In this document: positions 37,477-48,929 of the stretch, one piece after another
Position numbering within the stretch: the stretch's first letter is position 1
Layout: each line of letters starts with the position of its first letter
DNA from: Haematococcus lacustris
Lineage: Eukaryota > Chlorophyta > Chlorophyceae > Chlamydomonadales > Haematococcaceae
Direction: 5' to 3'
Assembly: GCA_030144725.1 (NCBI GenBank)
Contig: JASKMD010000010.1
Location: 3,165,027 to 3,229,026, forward strand
Length of the DNA stretch: 64,000 nucleotides
Made by a program: the position numbers and the translations under genes
The notes under the pieces: model-generated
Told to the model about the DNA's origin: nothing
What the model saw: the letters and a program-made list of their open reading frames with translations, nothing else
Database searches by the model: none

Positions 37477-38728
37477 TCAGTGGAACAACTGCAAGCTGAC
37501 AACCCACAACTGCAGCTGCAAGGAGGGGCGATCAGAACACTGCAACTGCTGGGTTTTGCACGCAGCACTCAGAACACACTCAGAACAGACTATCATTACT
37601 TCTCCTGCCAGGGTGTTGGTATGTGCGCCTCACGTTACGCTTAATGACCAAGACAGCTGTCCCTAATGATGACAAGACGTAAAGAACAGGGTGCACTGCT
37701 AAATGCATGCATGCCACTCTGGGTTGAGAAGCTGCTGCTTGGTGCAAATTAGTGAAATTTACATGAGTCAGTGGTGTGGGTGCTTGTTGGTGCCTTCATA
37801 TCATGCGCACCTGTTGTGGAGGGTGACAGAAGCTCCTCAGGCAGCCAGCTCAAATCAAACTCATCGAGTGTTGACAGCCAAGGGGAGTCGAAGCAGGCAT
37901 CGAGCATGTGCTGCAGAGGGTGACAGACCGCAGAGAGCGACAGACCGTAGAGGGTGACAGGTGACAGGATGACAAGGTGTTGCAGATGTGCATACAAGTG
38001 CTGAGTGTCCAGGGGCTTGCATGTACGCGACAGCCACGTTGAGGGCATCGCCGGGAAACAAGTTGCCTTACCATTGCATCAACTTGCGGAGTGCTCATCT
38101 CCTGTGTAAACTTGCTGGCGCCTTGACGCGCATTCTATGTAGTGCGCATTCTATGAGTACTGCAGGCATTACAATCATCTATCGTCGTCGCATGAGCTTT
38201 GCTCTGGCTCACGAGTAGACTGTACCTGTGGCAGAGTACAAAATCCGGTAAAACTTGCAGCAGCTTCTGCTACACAGCTGTACGCCTGAGCCTTATGCTA
38301 CGGCTACTGAGGTGCAGAGTGCGCGATGCGGCTCAAGGCTCCAGCTTGAGTTTGCAAGTCGGGTAACTGTCCGAACTGTCAGCAGATGAGATGTTGCAAG
38401 TTTGCATTATATTTTACGCAACGTGTTTAGTATCTTCGCGAACAATCCAGCTCTGAGGATGTGCGTGGGCTGCAGACAAGGACTGACGGTGAAGGCGAAG
38501 CGCAGGCCAGGCAAGCGGTACAGGCATCACCTACCACTGATACTGTACCACTAGTACCAGCCCTGTACCAGTAATAGGTGATGCCTGACCCCGTACCAGT
38601 AATAGGTGATGCCTGACCTGAGTAATAGGTAGACCCTGTACCACTAGTACCAGCACTAATCCCCAGCATGTTGGAACTCAAGGCTGCCAGGGCCACCCTG
38701 CTAACCCTGGCCGATCTACACAAACTAA
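37477..38728. repeat. dispersed and local repeats, no gene
   Basis: Contains the second copy of the 40-bp repeat (37811-37850), GTGACAG-rich repeats at 37915-37970, and a cluster at 38520-38660 of ACCAGTAATAGGTGATGCCTGACC and CTGTACCACTAGTACCAGC in direct and inverted order. No recognisable coding sequence. Confidence 0.6.
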
Positions 38729-38761
38729 CCCACGATGAATGGAAAGCACACCACGATCTTT

Positions 38762-38766
38762 ACAAG
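38762..38766 (-). terminator. TGTAA polyadenylation signal of left carA
   Basis: TGTAA on the minus strand about 290 bp after the stop codon, in a segment (GAGCTTGTAAAGATCG) conserved between the two copies despite divergence around it. TGTAA is the usual signal in this algal group. Confidence 0.6.
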
Positions 38767-39052
38767 CTCCCGTTCACAGTACACATTCAGTCACGCTGTA
38801 GTCCTGGTCCATAGCATTGCTTCAAATAGCCATCATTGTCATAATCATCCAGGATAGGAACAGGTCTCTCTCGCCTTGTACCATGACAAGCATTGTCCGC
38901 TGCCAACAGACAGCCCGCAGGCGTCCATTCAGCCTCAAGGCGCTGGCCTACTGGAGCCACCACTCGCCAACATACGCTCCGCGCACCCTGCGCTTTCATG
39001 TAGCGCAGCCACTCCTACAATCGCGGTTGTGCAACGCCGGCGCGCCAGACAA

Positions 39053-42000
39053 TCAAACGGTGGCGGGAGCGGCTCGCTCGGCCCGCATCCACTCCACGAA
39101 CTGCTCAAAGCACACGTCGGCGTCGTGAGGGCCCGGCGACGCCTCGGGGTGGTACTGAATGGTCATGGCGCGCTTGTCCGCCCAGACCATGCCTGCGACG
39201 TCACCGAACAGGCTGTGAGCGAGGCGTTCAGAACAGCTACAGGCCAGCAAGCCCAGCGGCCTAGCAGCAGGCCATGAGGGAGCTGAGTAGGGCAAGCTGC
39301 CTGCAGCCAGCTCACCTGCACAGGTGCCGTCGTTGAGGTTGATGTGCGACACCTCCACGCCCGCAGGCAGGGTGGCGGGGTCCACTGCAAAGTTGTGGTT
39401 CTGGGCGCTGACCTCAATGCGGCCTGCAGGCATCCGGTGCCCACATCAGCAACAGGTGGAGGAGTGCTGCACGCTCTGCCCTTACAGGGCCTGGGCCTGT
39501 GACAGTGTCCGCTAGCCTTGGGTGCAGTGGGCATGAGGGCATCCAGGGCCCAGCTGCAGGGAAGTGAAGAGCAAGCTAGGTGGCAGCCTGGGAGGTAGAG
39601 CAGCCCCGCCACACACTAGCCTGCACTCCACCATCACAGGGGGTGGGGGCCGGGCCGGTTCGACCCTAGGCCCACCTACCCAGCCCAAGCCCCAGCTTGA
39701 GTACCTTGTGGGGCTCGGATAGGGTGGTTGCCCCCATGATGCCCGAACTTGAGCTTGAAGGTCTTGCCACCAAAGGCCTGGCCCAGGATCTGGTGGCCCA
39801 TGCAGATGCCAAACACAGGCTTCTTGCCCAGGATGGCCTTGGCGTTGTTCACGGCGTAAGGGGCAGCGGAGGGGTCACCCTGCAGCACAGGGGGCAGAGG
39901 AGAGTGCACCCAACCCATATGTGGTGACAGCAAGCAGCCCTCCTCAAGCTTGCATCTCCAGAGCCTGGCCACCATCACCCTCAGCCTCCACACCCCACTC
40001 CCTCATCTTCATCACCATTGCAGGGCGTACACCGCCTGTCTGTATGCTGTTGCTGGCCCAGTGCTGCACGCCTTCCCTCAGCCGCCACCATCATGGGGCC
40101 CAGCTGCCAGAGCACAAGAGCCTCACGTGCAGCTGCTGACCCTCCCCCAGCTGAGCTGCAATTGATGCCCTGCCCTGCGCCCCGCCTGGCCCTGAGCTGC
40201 TCACCGGGCCGTTGGAGAAGAAGACGCCGTCAGGGTTTAGCTTCAGCACCTCAGCGGCTGGCCAGGTGGCCGGCACCACAGTGATGCGGCAGCCAAAGGA
40301 CGCCAGGCGCCGCAGGATGTTGAGCTTGATGCCAAAATCGTACGCCACCACCTGCCGCCATGACCCCACACACCATGTGAGGTTGGCAAGGGCAGCGATA
40401 TGTGCACCTTGCTACCAGATGCTCTGCAGCTGCAGCCACCAACAGGCCTAGGGGCATGTGAGGCTGCTGGCCCCAAGCCTGGTTCAGTGGGTTGGGCACC
40501 AGGCCAGGGAGTACGCAGTGCAACAGCTGCAGTGTCAGCGGGTGACGGAGCTGAGGGTCAATGCCAGGAGCAGGGGCTAGGCGCAGGGCAGCAGGGTGGA
40601 GCAGCCCTGAGGTCATCCCAAAGCAGGTGCCTGCTCACATGGAAGGGTGTGTCTCTGCTGCTGGCCTTCATCTTAGGGGCAAACTCCCACTCCGCATCAG
40701 TGGGCTGCCGCCACTCGTACGGCTTCTCACACGTCACCACACTCAGCAGGTCCTGCACACAGCCAGGCAGCCAGACTTGCAGGCGAGTGGGGCGGGTGCA
40801 GCTCATCACCAGCTATCAAGCCCTGAAGCAGCTGCCAGGGTGCCAGGGCGGGGTGGTGGTCCGCCCAGCAGGGCCTGTTCCTGGACTGTCACTGCTGCTG
40901 TGGTGCAATGGCAGGGCCGGGCTCAACACCTAGCTGGTCAGCAGGTCTGTGACGCTGACTTGATGGCCTCAACCTTCCAGGGACCCTTGCCCCTGCCATT
41001 TCGTGCAAGTCTACTGGCTTCAGCTTGTGACAACCTTGGCAGCCAGGGCAAGAGGTGGGGTGAGCCCTAAACCATAGCCCCCACGCCCTGCCCCCCACCT
41101 TGCCCACAATGGTCCAGCTCTTGGCCATGGCCGCGCACTCTGCGTCCGCCTTGCTCTCATCAGTGGTCAGCACGCCCACCAGGCAGCCAGTATCCCGCAG
41201 CGCCTTGGTCAGGGCCCGGGTGTCAAGGTCGCTGATGCCCATCACCTGCGGCCGGACATCAGCATGCGTGCCGCCAGCATGATCTGCACATGCTCATGTT
41301 GAGCAACTGGCAGCTGCATGCACGCCATGCCGCTCACAGCACAAATTGAGCTGGCTGGACCCTGTGGCGCTCCTCTGCAAGCTGGCCCTCACATTCTCCT
41401 TCTTGCAGTACTCCTCCAGTGTCATGCTAGAGCGGTAGTTGGACACGGTCACACTAAGGTCGCGCACAATGATGCCGCCCAGGTGACACTTGTCACTCTC
41501 CATATCCTCTGTAAACAAGCGGGCAGCCAGGAGCAGCGGCCTAGCTGACGGCAGCGCTTAGTCACTACAGCAGGAGGTAGGACTACGCTCCTTGCACGGC
41601 TTTGCCGGTCACATGGCTCAAGCTCAGGAGAACGTCTTCGGACAGCAGCAGCTGTGGGCTGCTACTTTGCAGGTGTTCTCAACGTCTGCCTGACATGCCG
41701 TGCAGCTACCTGTGTTGATGCCCACATTGCCAATGTGCGGGCATGTGAATGCCACAAACTGCCCCTTGTAGCTGGGGTCGGTCATAATCTCCTGCGCGCG
41801 CATCAAGGCAGCCGTGTGGCGTGTCGTGACCGGCTAGCACACCCCACGTGCAGGCGAACCTGGTAGCCGCTCATAGACGTGTTGAACACGACCTGCGAAC
41901 ACCGAGATAGCAGTGTGCACCATCGCGACGAGCTCGATTGCAACAGGGAAGAAGAGCATGCTCAATGCGATACAAAACGATCTGCTGCTCGATGTGCAAT

Positions 42001-42230
42001 CTAAATGCACGGCAATGGCCCCGCACCTCTGCGACTTCAGTCCCCTTGGCACCAAAAGAGCTGCCCCACCAGACGCTGCCGTCCTCGAGCACCAGCCTGC
42101 AGTCTTTCTTCTTCCATGGCTTGCTAGCTGCCGCACTTGCTGAGACACGGACCGACCGGCGGAAGGCGAGCCGGGCAGAGCGGCTTGCAGCTGCTGCGCT
42201 ATCCGACAGTCGGTTGGATAGCGGACTCAT
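39053..42230 (-). CDS. carA: carbamoyl-phosphate synthase small subunit, plastid type (left copy)
   Basis: Ten exons in phase, read downward: 42230-42027, 41892-41860, 41791-41710, 41508-41393, 41245-41099, 40752-40639, 40351-40205, 39879-39705, 39423-39316, 39192-39053; 421 residues. The subunit hydrolyses glutamine and passes ammonia to the large subunit for carbamoyl phosphate, used for arginine and pyrimidines. The N-terminal ~35 residues are Ser/Ala/Arg-rich (transit-peptide-like). The CarA N-terminal domain follows ([40 protein letters not shown]), then the glutamine amidotransferase domain with nucleophile Cys in [16 protein letters not shown] and His/Glu in [10 protein letters not shown]. 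An in-frame TAG 12 bp upstream fixes this ATG as the first possible start. The predicted protein is identical to the right copy; I see at least three synonymous differences (one in exon 6, two in exon 8). All key residues are present, so it should be functional. Confidence 0.96.
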
Positions 42231-42232
42231 CG

Positions 42233-44136
42233 CAGCAAGCTAAGCCGCCTAGGCAGTTCAGACACTATGCACGGGGTGGTTACAATGTAGTTGTAATTCA
42301 ATTCTTAATGAAGGGCTGTGATGTGGCACGATCAGTTGTTCCCAGGTACTTACCTCTGGGATGTTTACTCGTAATGTGGGTCTAAGAAACTGTGCATGAG
42401 TGTCGATGAGAAGTGAGCTTCCAGTGAGCTTTAGCGACAGAGCCAACAACGAGTGCTGATATTGATGCAAAAGCTTCTCTTTCGCTGCGGGGAGTAGCAA
42501 TCGCTCAAGGATTGTTCGTAGTGCTGATGTGCTGCTTTCGACGCAACCTGGGCTGCGTCTTGGCATTGTCTTGGCCGCATGAATGGCCCCGTAGGTTGTA
42601 GCTTCCGCAGCAATTACAGGCTGTGAGCACGCAGGTAGGGCTCCATTATGGTCAGTGATGCAGAATTCCATGTATTCCAGAGTTCCATGTATTTTCACCA
42701 AAAATTTATTATTGTAGTTGACTTAAGATGAACTTGCAGAGGGTCAATAGGACCCTGCACAGGGTCGGTAGGACCCTGCACAGGGTCTCTATTTGTGGGA
42801 TCCTATACAGGGTCGGTAGTTCTTATATCAAGGTTCCTGGTGCCATTAAAGGTTGTCTCAGGATGACCCTACACAACTCTCAAAATGTCGGCTGAAGAAA
42901 ACGAGCCAGTGGCGAGAAAAGATGGAACATGTAATTACACGGCGTAAGTAAGTAAGTAACTTTGTAATTTTGTAATGCCGCATCACTGCATATGTAATGG
43001 ATAATCGGCGGGCTGAGTACATTATGCGAAAATAATGGACGAGTCCGAGGCGATGCGGACATACACACCGAGGCGAAGCCGAGGTGTGTATGGCCGCGGA
43101 GACGAGGACGAGTCCATTACTACCTAGGCAATGAGGGGCAGTATGCCACACGGAAGGGCAGCAGCCAAGGGTAATAAGGTCAGCAGTCGGTAGCAGCTGG
43201 GCGTAGCACGCGGCATGGGCGGTAGCAATGGCAGCTGGACACGTCCGGCAGCAGCCATATGCACTAGTACCTAAGCAATGAGGGCAGTAGGCCGCAGGGA
43301 CAGCAACAGGGTCAACAGTAGACAGCAGCCAGGGGCAGGATGCGGGCAACTACATAGGGTGAAGCAAGGGCAGCAGCTAGGTAGAATATGATATGCGTGA
43401 CTGCAGGTAGCGGCAATATGCAAGTTCCTGCTATGCAAGGTAGACAACTATCGCACAAAGCTGAATAATGGTAGAAGTCAGGCTAAGCGGCAGCATCCGC
43501 ATATTGCTCGCGTGGCTTTGCAAGGCCCACCCGTTAAAGACCCCAAACCGCGGAGTCCAAGAGCTCCATTGTCGCATCAGCAAAGCTTGGCTTGACTTGG
43601 TTGTCGCGTCCGCAAGCTGTTGTGGTGAATTGAGCTAGCTTACTTGGGGTGGTCATTTAGGCGGTAGTCGTTGTCGTCAATGTTGGCAGCAAAGTAAGGT
43701 CAATGTTGGTCAAGGCGGTTATCGACGCCACTCGGACCAGGCCTCAGGCCCAGGGTGTGACGGGCCGAGTGAGGGGCCTGAAGCTCGGACCTGGCTCGGG
43801 GCCCCGTCGCTGGCTCGCTCCTGGCCCCCGTTGCTCCCCGTTGCTTTCTGCCTGCTCCTCGACCAAGCGACCGCGACCTCGACTTGACAGCTGACTGGAC
43901 CGGATTGGACTTGAAAGCTCAGCTGCGCATAGCTCAGCTGCGCCCAATTCTTACACTAATACTTGTGAAGCGGGAAAGCACAGTCAGGAAAGCTGCAGAA
44001 AACTCCGGAGCTAAGAGACACAGACCGCTTACAAGGCTTTCTACGCAAACCGAAAGCACGGACTAGCGCGTCGAACAGTGCGAAGCAGTCAAATGCGAGT
44101 CAAAAGCAGTCAAACGCAAGTCAAATGCAGGCAAAC
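42233..44136. other. intergenic, with hairpin and local repeats
   Basis: Upstream of left carA, so its promoter should lie here; no sure motif. Other items: three AGGACCCTGCACAGGGTC-like repeats (42735-42810), the hairpin at 43032-43119, and a diverged ~130-bp tandem duplication starting TACCTAGGCAATGAGGG (about 43120-43350). No gene recognised. Confidence 0.5.
43032..43119. repeat. long imperfect hairpin
   Basis: An inner stem ATACACACC..GGTGTGTAT (43061-43091, loop GAGGCGAAGCCGA that can pair further) is nested in outer arms TAATGGACGAGTCC and GGACGAGTCCATTA. It could be a foldback element or a structured RNA; no coding sequence. Confidence 0.55.
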
Positions 44137-47100
44137 TTAGATAAACGTGGGCTGACGAATGCCATAGCTGATAGCTGGCAGGAATCCGGCGGGCTGGCTG
44201 GGAGCAGTGGGTAGCGAGCTCACAACAGGTTGCGGTTGCCGCACAGCGCCCTTCACCCGTGTTCCTTTGCGCACCCTTCCCAGTTGCACGTTGAGGAGAC
44301 GCGCGGCCTGACTGAACACGTCTTGATGCTCGAAGGACCCCCACATGTCCATGTGGCGGAGCCCTGGCGGTTTGGCCTTGTTGCACGCCGCTGACATGCA
44401 GACAAAGAGGCTGCAGCCATTGAGGAGGCCTGACGTACCTCCCTTGGCTACTGGCATCCCCAAGAAAGCATTAACAACCCCCTCTGTTGTAGTGGGAAGA
44501 TATGTTAATGTGGGCTGCTGACTCCTCCTTGGTGCCTCAGTAGGGGAGGTGGACGGGCTTGGCCCCTTTGCTGCTGCTGCTAGGGCGGCTGCTAGAGCAC
44601 TAACTGATATCCCCCGGCTTGTTGCAGCTAGGACCTTGGCCAAAGCTGAGAATACCTGCTGCTGAGACCCTTTAGTGGGGGTACAAATCTGCAAGTGTTG
44701 CTGACATGCTCCCTGGCCTGCAGCTGCAGCCTGCTGGTGCTGCTGGCCTGCTGCTGCAATCTCCAGGTGCTGCTGGCCTGCAGCTGCAGCCTGCTGGTGC
44801 TGTTGGCCTGCAGCTGCAGCCTGCTGGTGCTGCTGGCCTGCAGCTGTAGCCTCCAGGTGCTGCTGGCCTGCAGCTGCAGCCTGCAGGTGCTGCTGGCCTG
44901 CAGCTGCAGCCTCCAGGTGCTGCTGGCCTGCTGCTGCAGCCTGCTGGTGCTGCTGGCCTGCAGCTGCAGCCTCCAGGTGCTGCTGGCCTGCAGCTGCAGC
45001 CTCCAGGTGCTGCTGGCCTGCAGCTGCAGCCTCCAGGTGCTGCTGGCCTGCTGCTGCAGCCTGCTGGTGCTGCTGGCCTGCAGCTGCAGCCTCCAGGTGC
45101 TACTGGCCTGCAGCTGCAGCCTCCTGGTGCTGCTGGCCTGCAGCTGCAGCCTCCAGGTGCTGCTGGCCTGCTGCTGCAGCCTGCTGGTGCTGCTGGCCTG
45201 CAGCTGCAGCCTCCAGGTGCTGCTGGCCTGCTGCTGCAGCCTGCTGGTGCTGCTGGCCTGCAGCTGCAGCCTCCAGGTGCTGCTGGCCTGCTGCTGCAGC
45301 CTGCTGGTGCTGCTGGCCTGCAGCTGCAGCCTCCAGGTGCTGCTGGCCTGCAGCTGCAGCCTCCAGGTGCTGCTGGCCTGCTGCTGCAGCCTGCTGGTGC
45401 TGCTGGCCTGCAGCTGCAGCCTCCAGGTGCTGCTGGCCTGCTGCTGCAGCCTGCTGGTGCTGCTGGCCTGCAGCTGCAGCCTCCAGGTGCTGATGGCCTG
45501 CTGCTGCAGCCTGCTGGTGCTGCTGGCCTGCAGCTGCAGCCTCCAGGTGCTGCTGGCCTGCAGCTGCAGCCTCCAGGTGCTGTTGGCCTGCAGCTGCAGC
45601 CTCCAGGTGCTGCTGGCCTGCAGCTGCAGCCTGCTGGTGCTGCTGGCCTGCAGCTGCATCCTCCAGGTGCTGCTGGCCTGCTGCTGCAGCCTGCTGGTGC
45701 TGCTGGCCTGCAGCTGCAGCCTGCTGGTGCTGCTGGCCTGCTGCTGCAGCCTCCAAGTGCTGCTGGCCTGCTGCTGCTGGGTTTTTCTCACGTTGCAGCC
45801 ATCTTAGAAGGCCACTCCAAGCTTTGATATGTCTTGTATTTCTGTCCAAATGTTGCAGTGCTACACTCCTACTAATGTTAGGAAACCTGGTTCTGAGATA
45901 CCACTCAATCAGCAAGACTATCTGCTTGATCTCGCTGACCCTCTTCCCCACCTGCCTTCCTTCAACCCCTCTGTTGGCGCGCCACTGCTTCCCCCCTTCC
46001 CCTCCCTCCAAAGATCGCAAGCTAGGGCCCCCCCCCCTACCAGACTCCCACAGAGCTATGATCTCGCTGGCAGTACCCCACTGTTGTAGAGATTGCACCG
46101 AGTATGGCATGGGGGATATGGGAAGGGCCTGCCCTGCTGCTGCTGCCTCCCAGGTGAGGGCAGGGCTGGCCTGCCCTGCTGCTGCTGCCCCCCTGGCGAA
46201 GGCAGGGGCAGGGCTGGCTTGCCCTCCTGCTGCTGGCCCCCTGATGAGGGCAGGAGCAGGGCTGGCCTGCCCTCCTGCTGCTGGCCCCCAGGTCAGGGCA
46301 GGGCTGGCCTGCCCTGCTGCTCCTGCTGCTGGCCCCCTGATGAGGGCAGGGGCAGGGCTGGCTTGCCCTCCTGCTGCTGGCCCCCAGGTCAGTGCAGGGC
46401 TGACCTGCCCCTCTGCTGCTGCTGCTGCTGCTGCTGGCCCCCTGGCGAAGGCAGGGGCAGGGCTGGCCTGCCCTCCTGCTGCTGGCCCCCAGGTGAGGGC
46501 AGGGCTGGCCTGCCCCCCTGCTGCTGCTGGCCCCAGGTGAGGGAAGGGCTGGCCTGCCCCCCTGCTGCTGCTGCTGCTGCTGGCCCCCTGGCGAAGGCAG
46601 GGGCAGGGCTGGCCTGCCCTCCTGCTGCTGGCCCCCAGGTGAGGGCAGGGCTGGCCTGCCCCCCTGCTGCTGCTGGCCCCCAGGTGAGGGCAGGGCTGGC
46701 CTGCCCTGCTGCTCCTGCTGCTGGCCCCCTGATGAGGGCAGGGGCAGGGCTGGCCTGCCCTCCTGCTGCTGGCCCCCAGGTGAGGGCAGGGCTGGCCTGC
46801 CCCCCTGCTGCTGCTGGCCCCCAGGTGAGGGAAGGGCTGGCCTGCCCCCCTGCTGCTGCTGCTGATGCTGGCCCCCTGGCGAAGGCAGGGGCAGGGCTGG
46901 CCTGCCCTCCTGCTGCTGCTGGCCCCCAGGTGAGGGCAGGGCTGGCCTGCCCCCCTGCTGCTGCTGGCCCCCAGGTGAGGGAAGGGCTGGCCTGCCCCCC
47001 TGCTGCTGCTGCTGCTGCTGCTGGCCCCCTGGCGAAGGCAGGGGCAGGGCTGGCCTGCCCTCCTGCTGCTGGCCCCCAGGTGAGGGCAGGGCTGGCCTGC

Positions 47101-48300
47101 CCCCCTGCTGCTGCTGGCCCCCAGGTGAGGGCAGGGCTGGCCTGCCCTGCTGCTCCTGCTGCTGGCCCCCTGATGAGGGCAGGGGCAGGGCTGGCCTGCC
47201 CTCCTGCTGCTGGCCCCCAGGTGAGGGCAGGGCTGGCCTGCCCCCCTGCTGCTGCTGGCCCCCAGGTGAGGGCAGGGCTGGCCTGCCCCCCTGCTGCTGC
47301 TGGCCCCCAGGTGAGGGCAGGGCTGGCCTGCCCTGCTGCTCCTGCTGCTGGCCCCCTGATGAGGGCAGGGGCAGGGCTGGCCTGCCCTCCTGCTGCTGGC
47401 CCCCAGGTGAGGGCAGGGCTGGCCTGCCCCCCTGCTGCTGCTGGCCCCCAGGTGAGGGCAGGGCTGGCCTGCCCTGCTGCTCCTGCTGCTGGCCCCCTGA
47501 TGAGGGCAGGGGCAGGGCTGGCCTGCCCTCCTGCTGCTGGCCCCCAGGTGAGGGCAGGGCTGGCCTGCCCCCCTGCTGCTGCTGGCCCCCAGGTGAGGGA
47601 AGGGCTGGCCTGCCCCCCTGCTGCTGCTGCTGCTGCAGGCCCCCTGGCGAAGGCAGGGGCAGGGCTGGCCTGCCCTCCTGCTGCTGCTGGCCCCCAGGTG
47701 AGGGCAGGGCTGGCCTGCCCTGCTGCTCCTGCTGCTGGCCCCCTGATGAGGGCAGGGGCAGGGCTGGCCTGCCCTCCTGCTGCTGGCCCCCAGGTGAGGG
47801 CAGGGCTGGCCTGCCCCCCTGCTGCTGCTGGCCCCCAGGTGAGGGCAGGGCTGGCCTGCCCCCCTGCTGCTGCTGGCCCCCTGGCATCAAAGCGAGATAA
47901 GGCAGCAGTCAGGGCAGGGGTTGCGAGCTGCAGGTTATACATGTCACGCATCCACTCATCAAATGCCTTTGGCTTTCTGGCTGATAACTGCCCTCCTCGG
48001 TACAGCTCAGCTGCCTTGTCCCGATGCTGGTGATAGCTGGGCAGGCTGTGGAGGTGAGTGCAGACCATGTGCCGGGAGCTGATGCTGGGAGCATGCATGT
48101 CTAGCCAGATGCAGTCCTGGCAAAGCAAGGTGACGAATGCCTCAAAGACTGCCAGCAAGGCTTTGAAGCAGGCACGGCTGTCGGCCGTCTGGCTGCTGCC
48201 TGTAGAGCAGGCTTCTCGCAATGCAGGGAGGATGGGGAAGAGGTGGGGCCCAGCCTCGAGCCTGAGCCACACAAGGGGCAGTGGGACCTCGAACCTGGCA
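44137..48300 (-). CDS. repeat-rich gene with a GCR1-type DNA-binding-like segment
   Basis: Three non-repetitive coding blocks on the minus strand are separated by minisatellites. Block 1 (48293 down to about 47883, after acceptor TTGCCAG) reads PLPLVWLRLEAGPHLFPILP, FKALLAVFEAFVTLLCQDCI and KAFDEWMRDMYNLQLATPAL. Block 2 (about 46100-45790) reads VQSLQQWGTASEIIALWESG, PSLRSLEG, KQWRANRG, RVSEIKQIVLLIEWYLRTRF. The Trp-spaced pattern resembles the GCR1-type DNA-binding domain found in fungal activators and in Crypton-like tyrosine-recombinase transposons. Block 3 (44690-44137) ends LNVQLGRVRKGTRVKGAV. The repeats between can be read as poly-Gln-rich protein or lie in introns; frames do not connect simply. 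No recombinase domain is visible. It may be a host gene or the remains of a mobile element. Confidence 0.4.
44705..45780. repeat. 30-bp minisatellite, about 36 copies
   Basis: Unit CTCCAGGTGCTGCTGGCCTG followed by CAGCTGCAGC, alternating with variants CTGCTGGTGCTG and CTGCTGCAGC. Period 30 keeps all six frames open, giving long Gln/Ala/Ser/Leu-rich frames on both strands. If expressed, the minus-strand frame continuing from block 2 of the surrounding gene would give Ala-Ala-Ala-Ala-Gly-Gln-Gln-His repeats. Confidence 0.95.
46125..47885. repeat. 1.76-kb compound minisatellite (45-60-bp units)
   Basis: Units share the core CCAGGTGAGGGCAGGGCTGG followed by CCTGCC and a CTGCTG run of variable length; two or three unit types recur in a higher-order pattern. 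All three minus-strand frames stay open for long stretches. Each unit carries CAGGTGAGG, which looks like a splice donor on the plus strand, but there is no sign that it is used. Confidence 0.93.
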
Positions 48301-48301
48301 A

Positions 48302-48534
48302 GGCAGGTAGGCACCATGGTCAACGCGGTTACTCTACTGTTCTCACCTGACAGTCTTGCTGCTGCACGACGTGCTGCAATCTCCAGCGGAGGGGGCGGCA
48401 AGTTAAATCGAGGGACTCGTGCTCAACATCGTCGTCCACTGTTCTTGCTGCCGGTCGTGTATGTGCTATCTGGTATGAGGGCTGAGACTACGATGAAGAC
48501 TGGGACAAGAGCTTGGGACTCGAACCAAACTCAG
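48302..48534. other. flank of the KDZ-like transposon, no gene recognised
   Basis: The minus-strand frame continues upstream of block 1 of the previous gene, but it crosses a splice acceptor and has no clear protein character. Confidence 0.4.
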
Positions 48535-48781
48535 CAATCAAGTCTCCCGGTAAAAGTTCCCCCTGTACGGGGGAAGTTTGTTGGCTGTAGATGGGGGAAG
48601 TTTAAAATTGCCCAACCGCGCTACTCGTCAAGCACGAGCGACTAGCAACCCACACTACAGCTTGCTGGCTTCCTCCGCAGGCTTTGATGCGCAACCTTGA
48701 CTGCCTAGAGGTGGTTAGGGGCGGGCGGTTACTGCCCAGCAAACGCAGCCCAACACCCGCCTGGACCGTTCTTATTTCGAT
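48535..48781 (+). repeat. left terminal inverted repeat
   Basis: 247 bp, mirrors 54873-55119. Contains the internal inverted motif GTTCCCCCTGTACGGGGGAA near the outer end. Confidence 0.95.
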
Positions 48782-48929
48782 AAGCTCAAGCGCGCAGCCC
48801 AAAAGGGACTTGCCGAGGGAGCGGTCACAGGGGATGTAGACAAGGCCAGCCGCATCCCCCACAACGCAGGCTGAATCCCCCACAACACCCAAAACTAGCG
48901 ACGGACACATTGCCAGACGAGAAAACCGC

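Larger units (their letters stand above)
38729..42232 (-). repeat. left arm of a 3.5-kb inverted duplication (carA unit)
   Basis: Matches 60051-63556 in reverse. Identity is near complete from the ATG to about 110 bp past the stop, then becomes patchy with indels to the end near a poly(A) signal. Beyond the ATG the two arms share nothing. Confidence 0.93.

Noticed and set aside
39697..39927. Antisense open frames over both carA copies
   Set aside because: They mirror each other in both copies and are antisense to conserved CarA exons.
44695..48033. Long plus-strand frames (Leu/Cys-rich and Ala/Gly/Pro-rich)
   Set aside because: They follow the minisatellite period and are antisense to non-repetitive minus-strand blocks.
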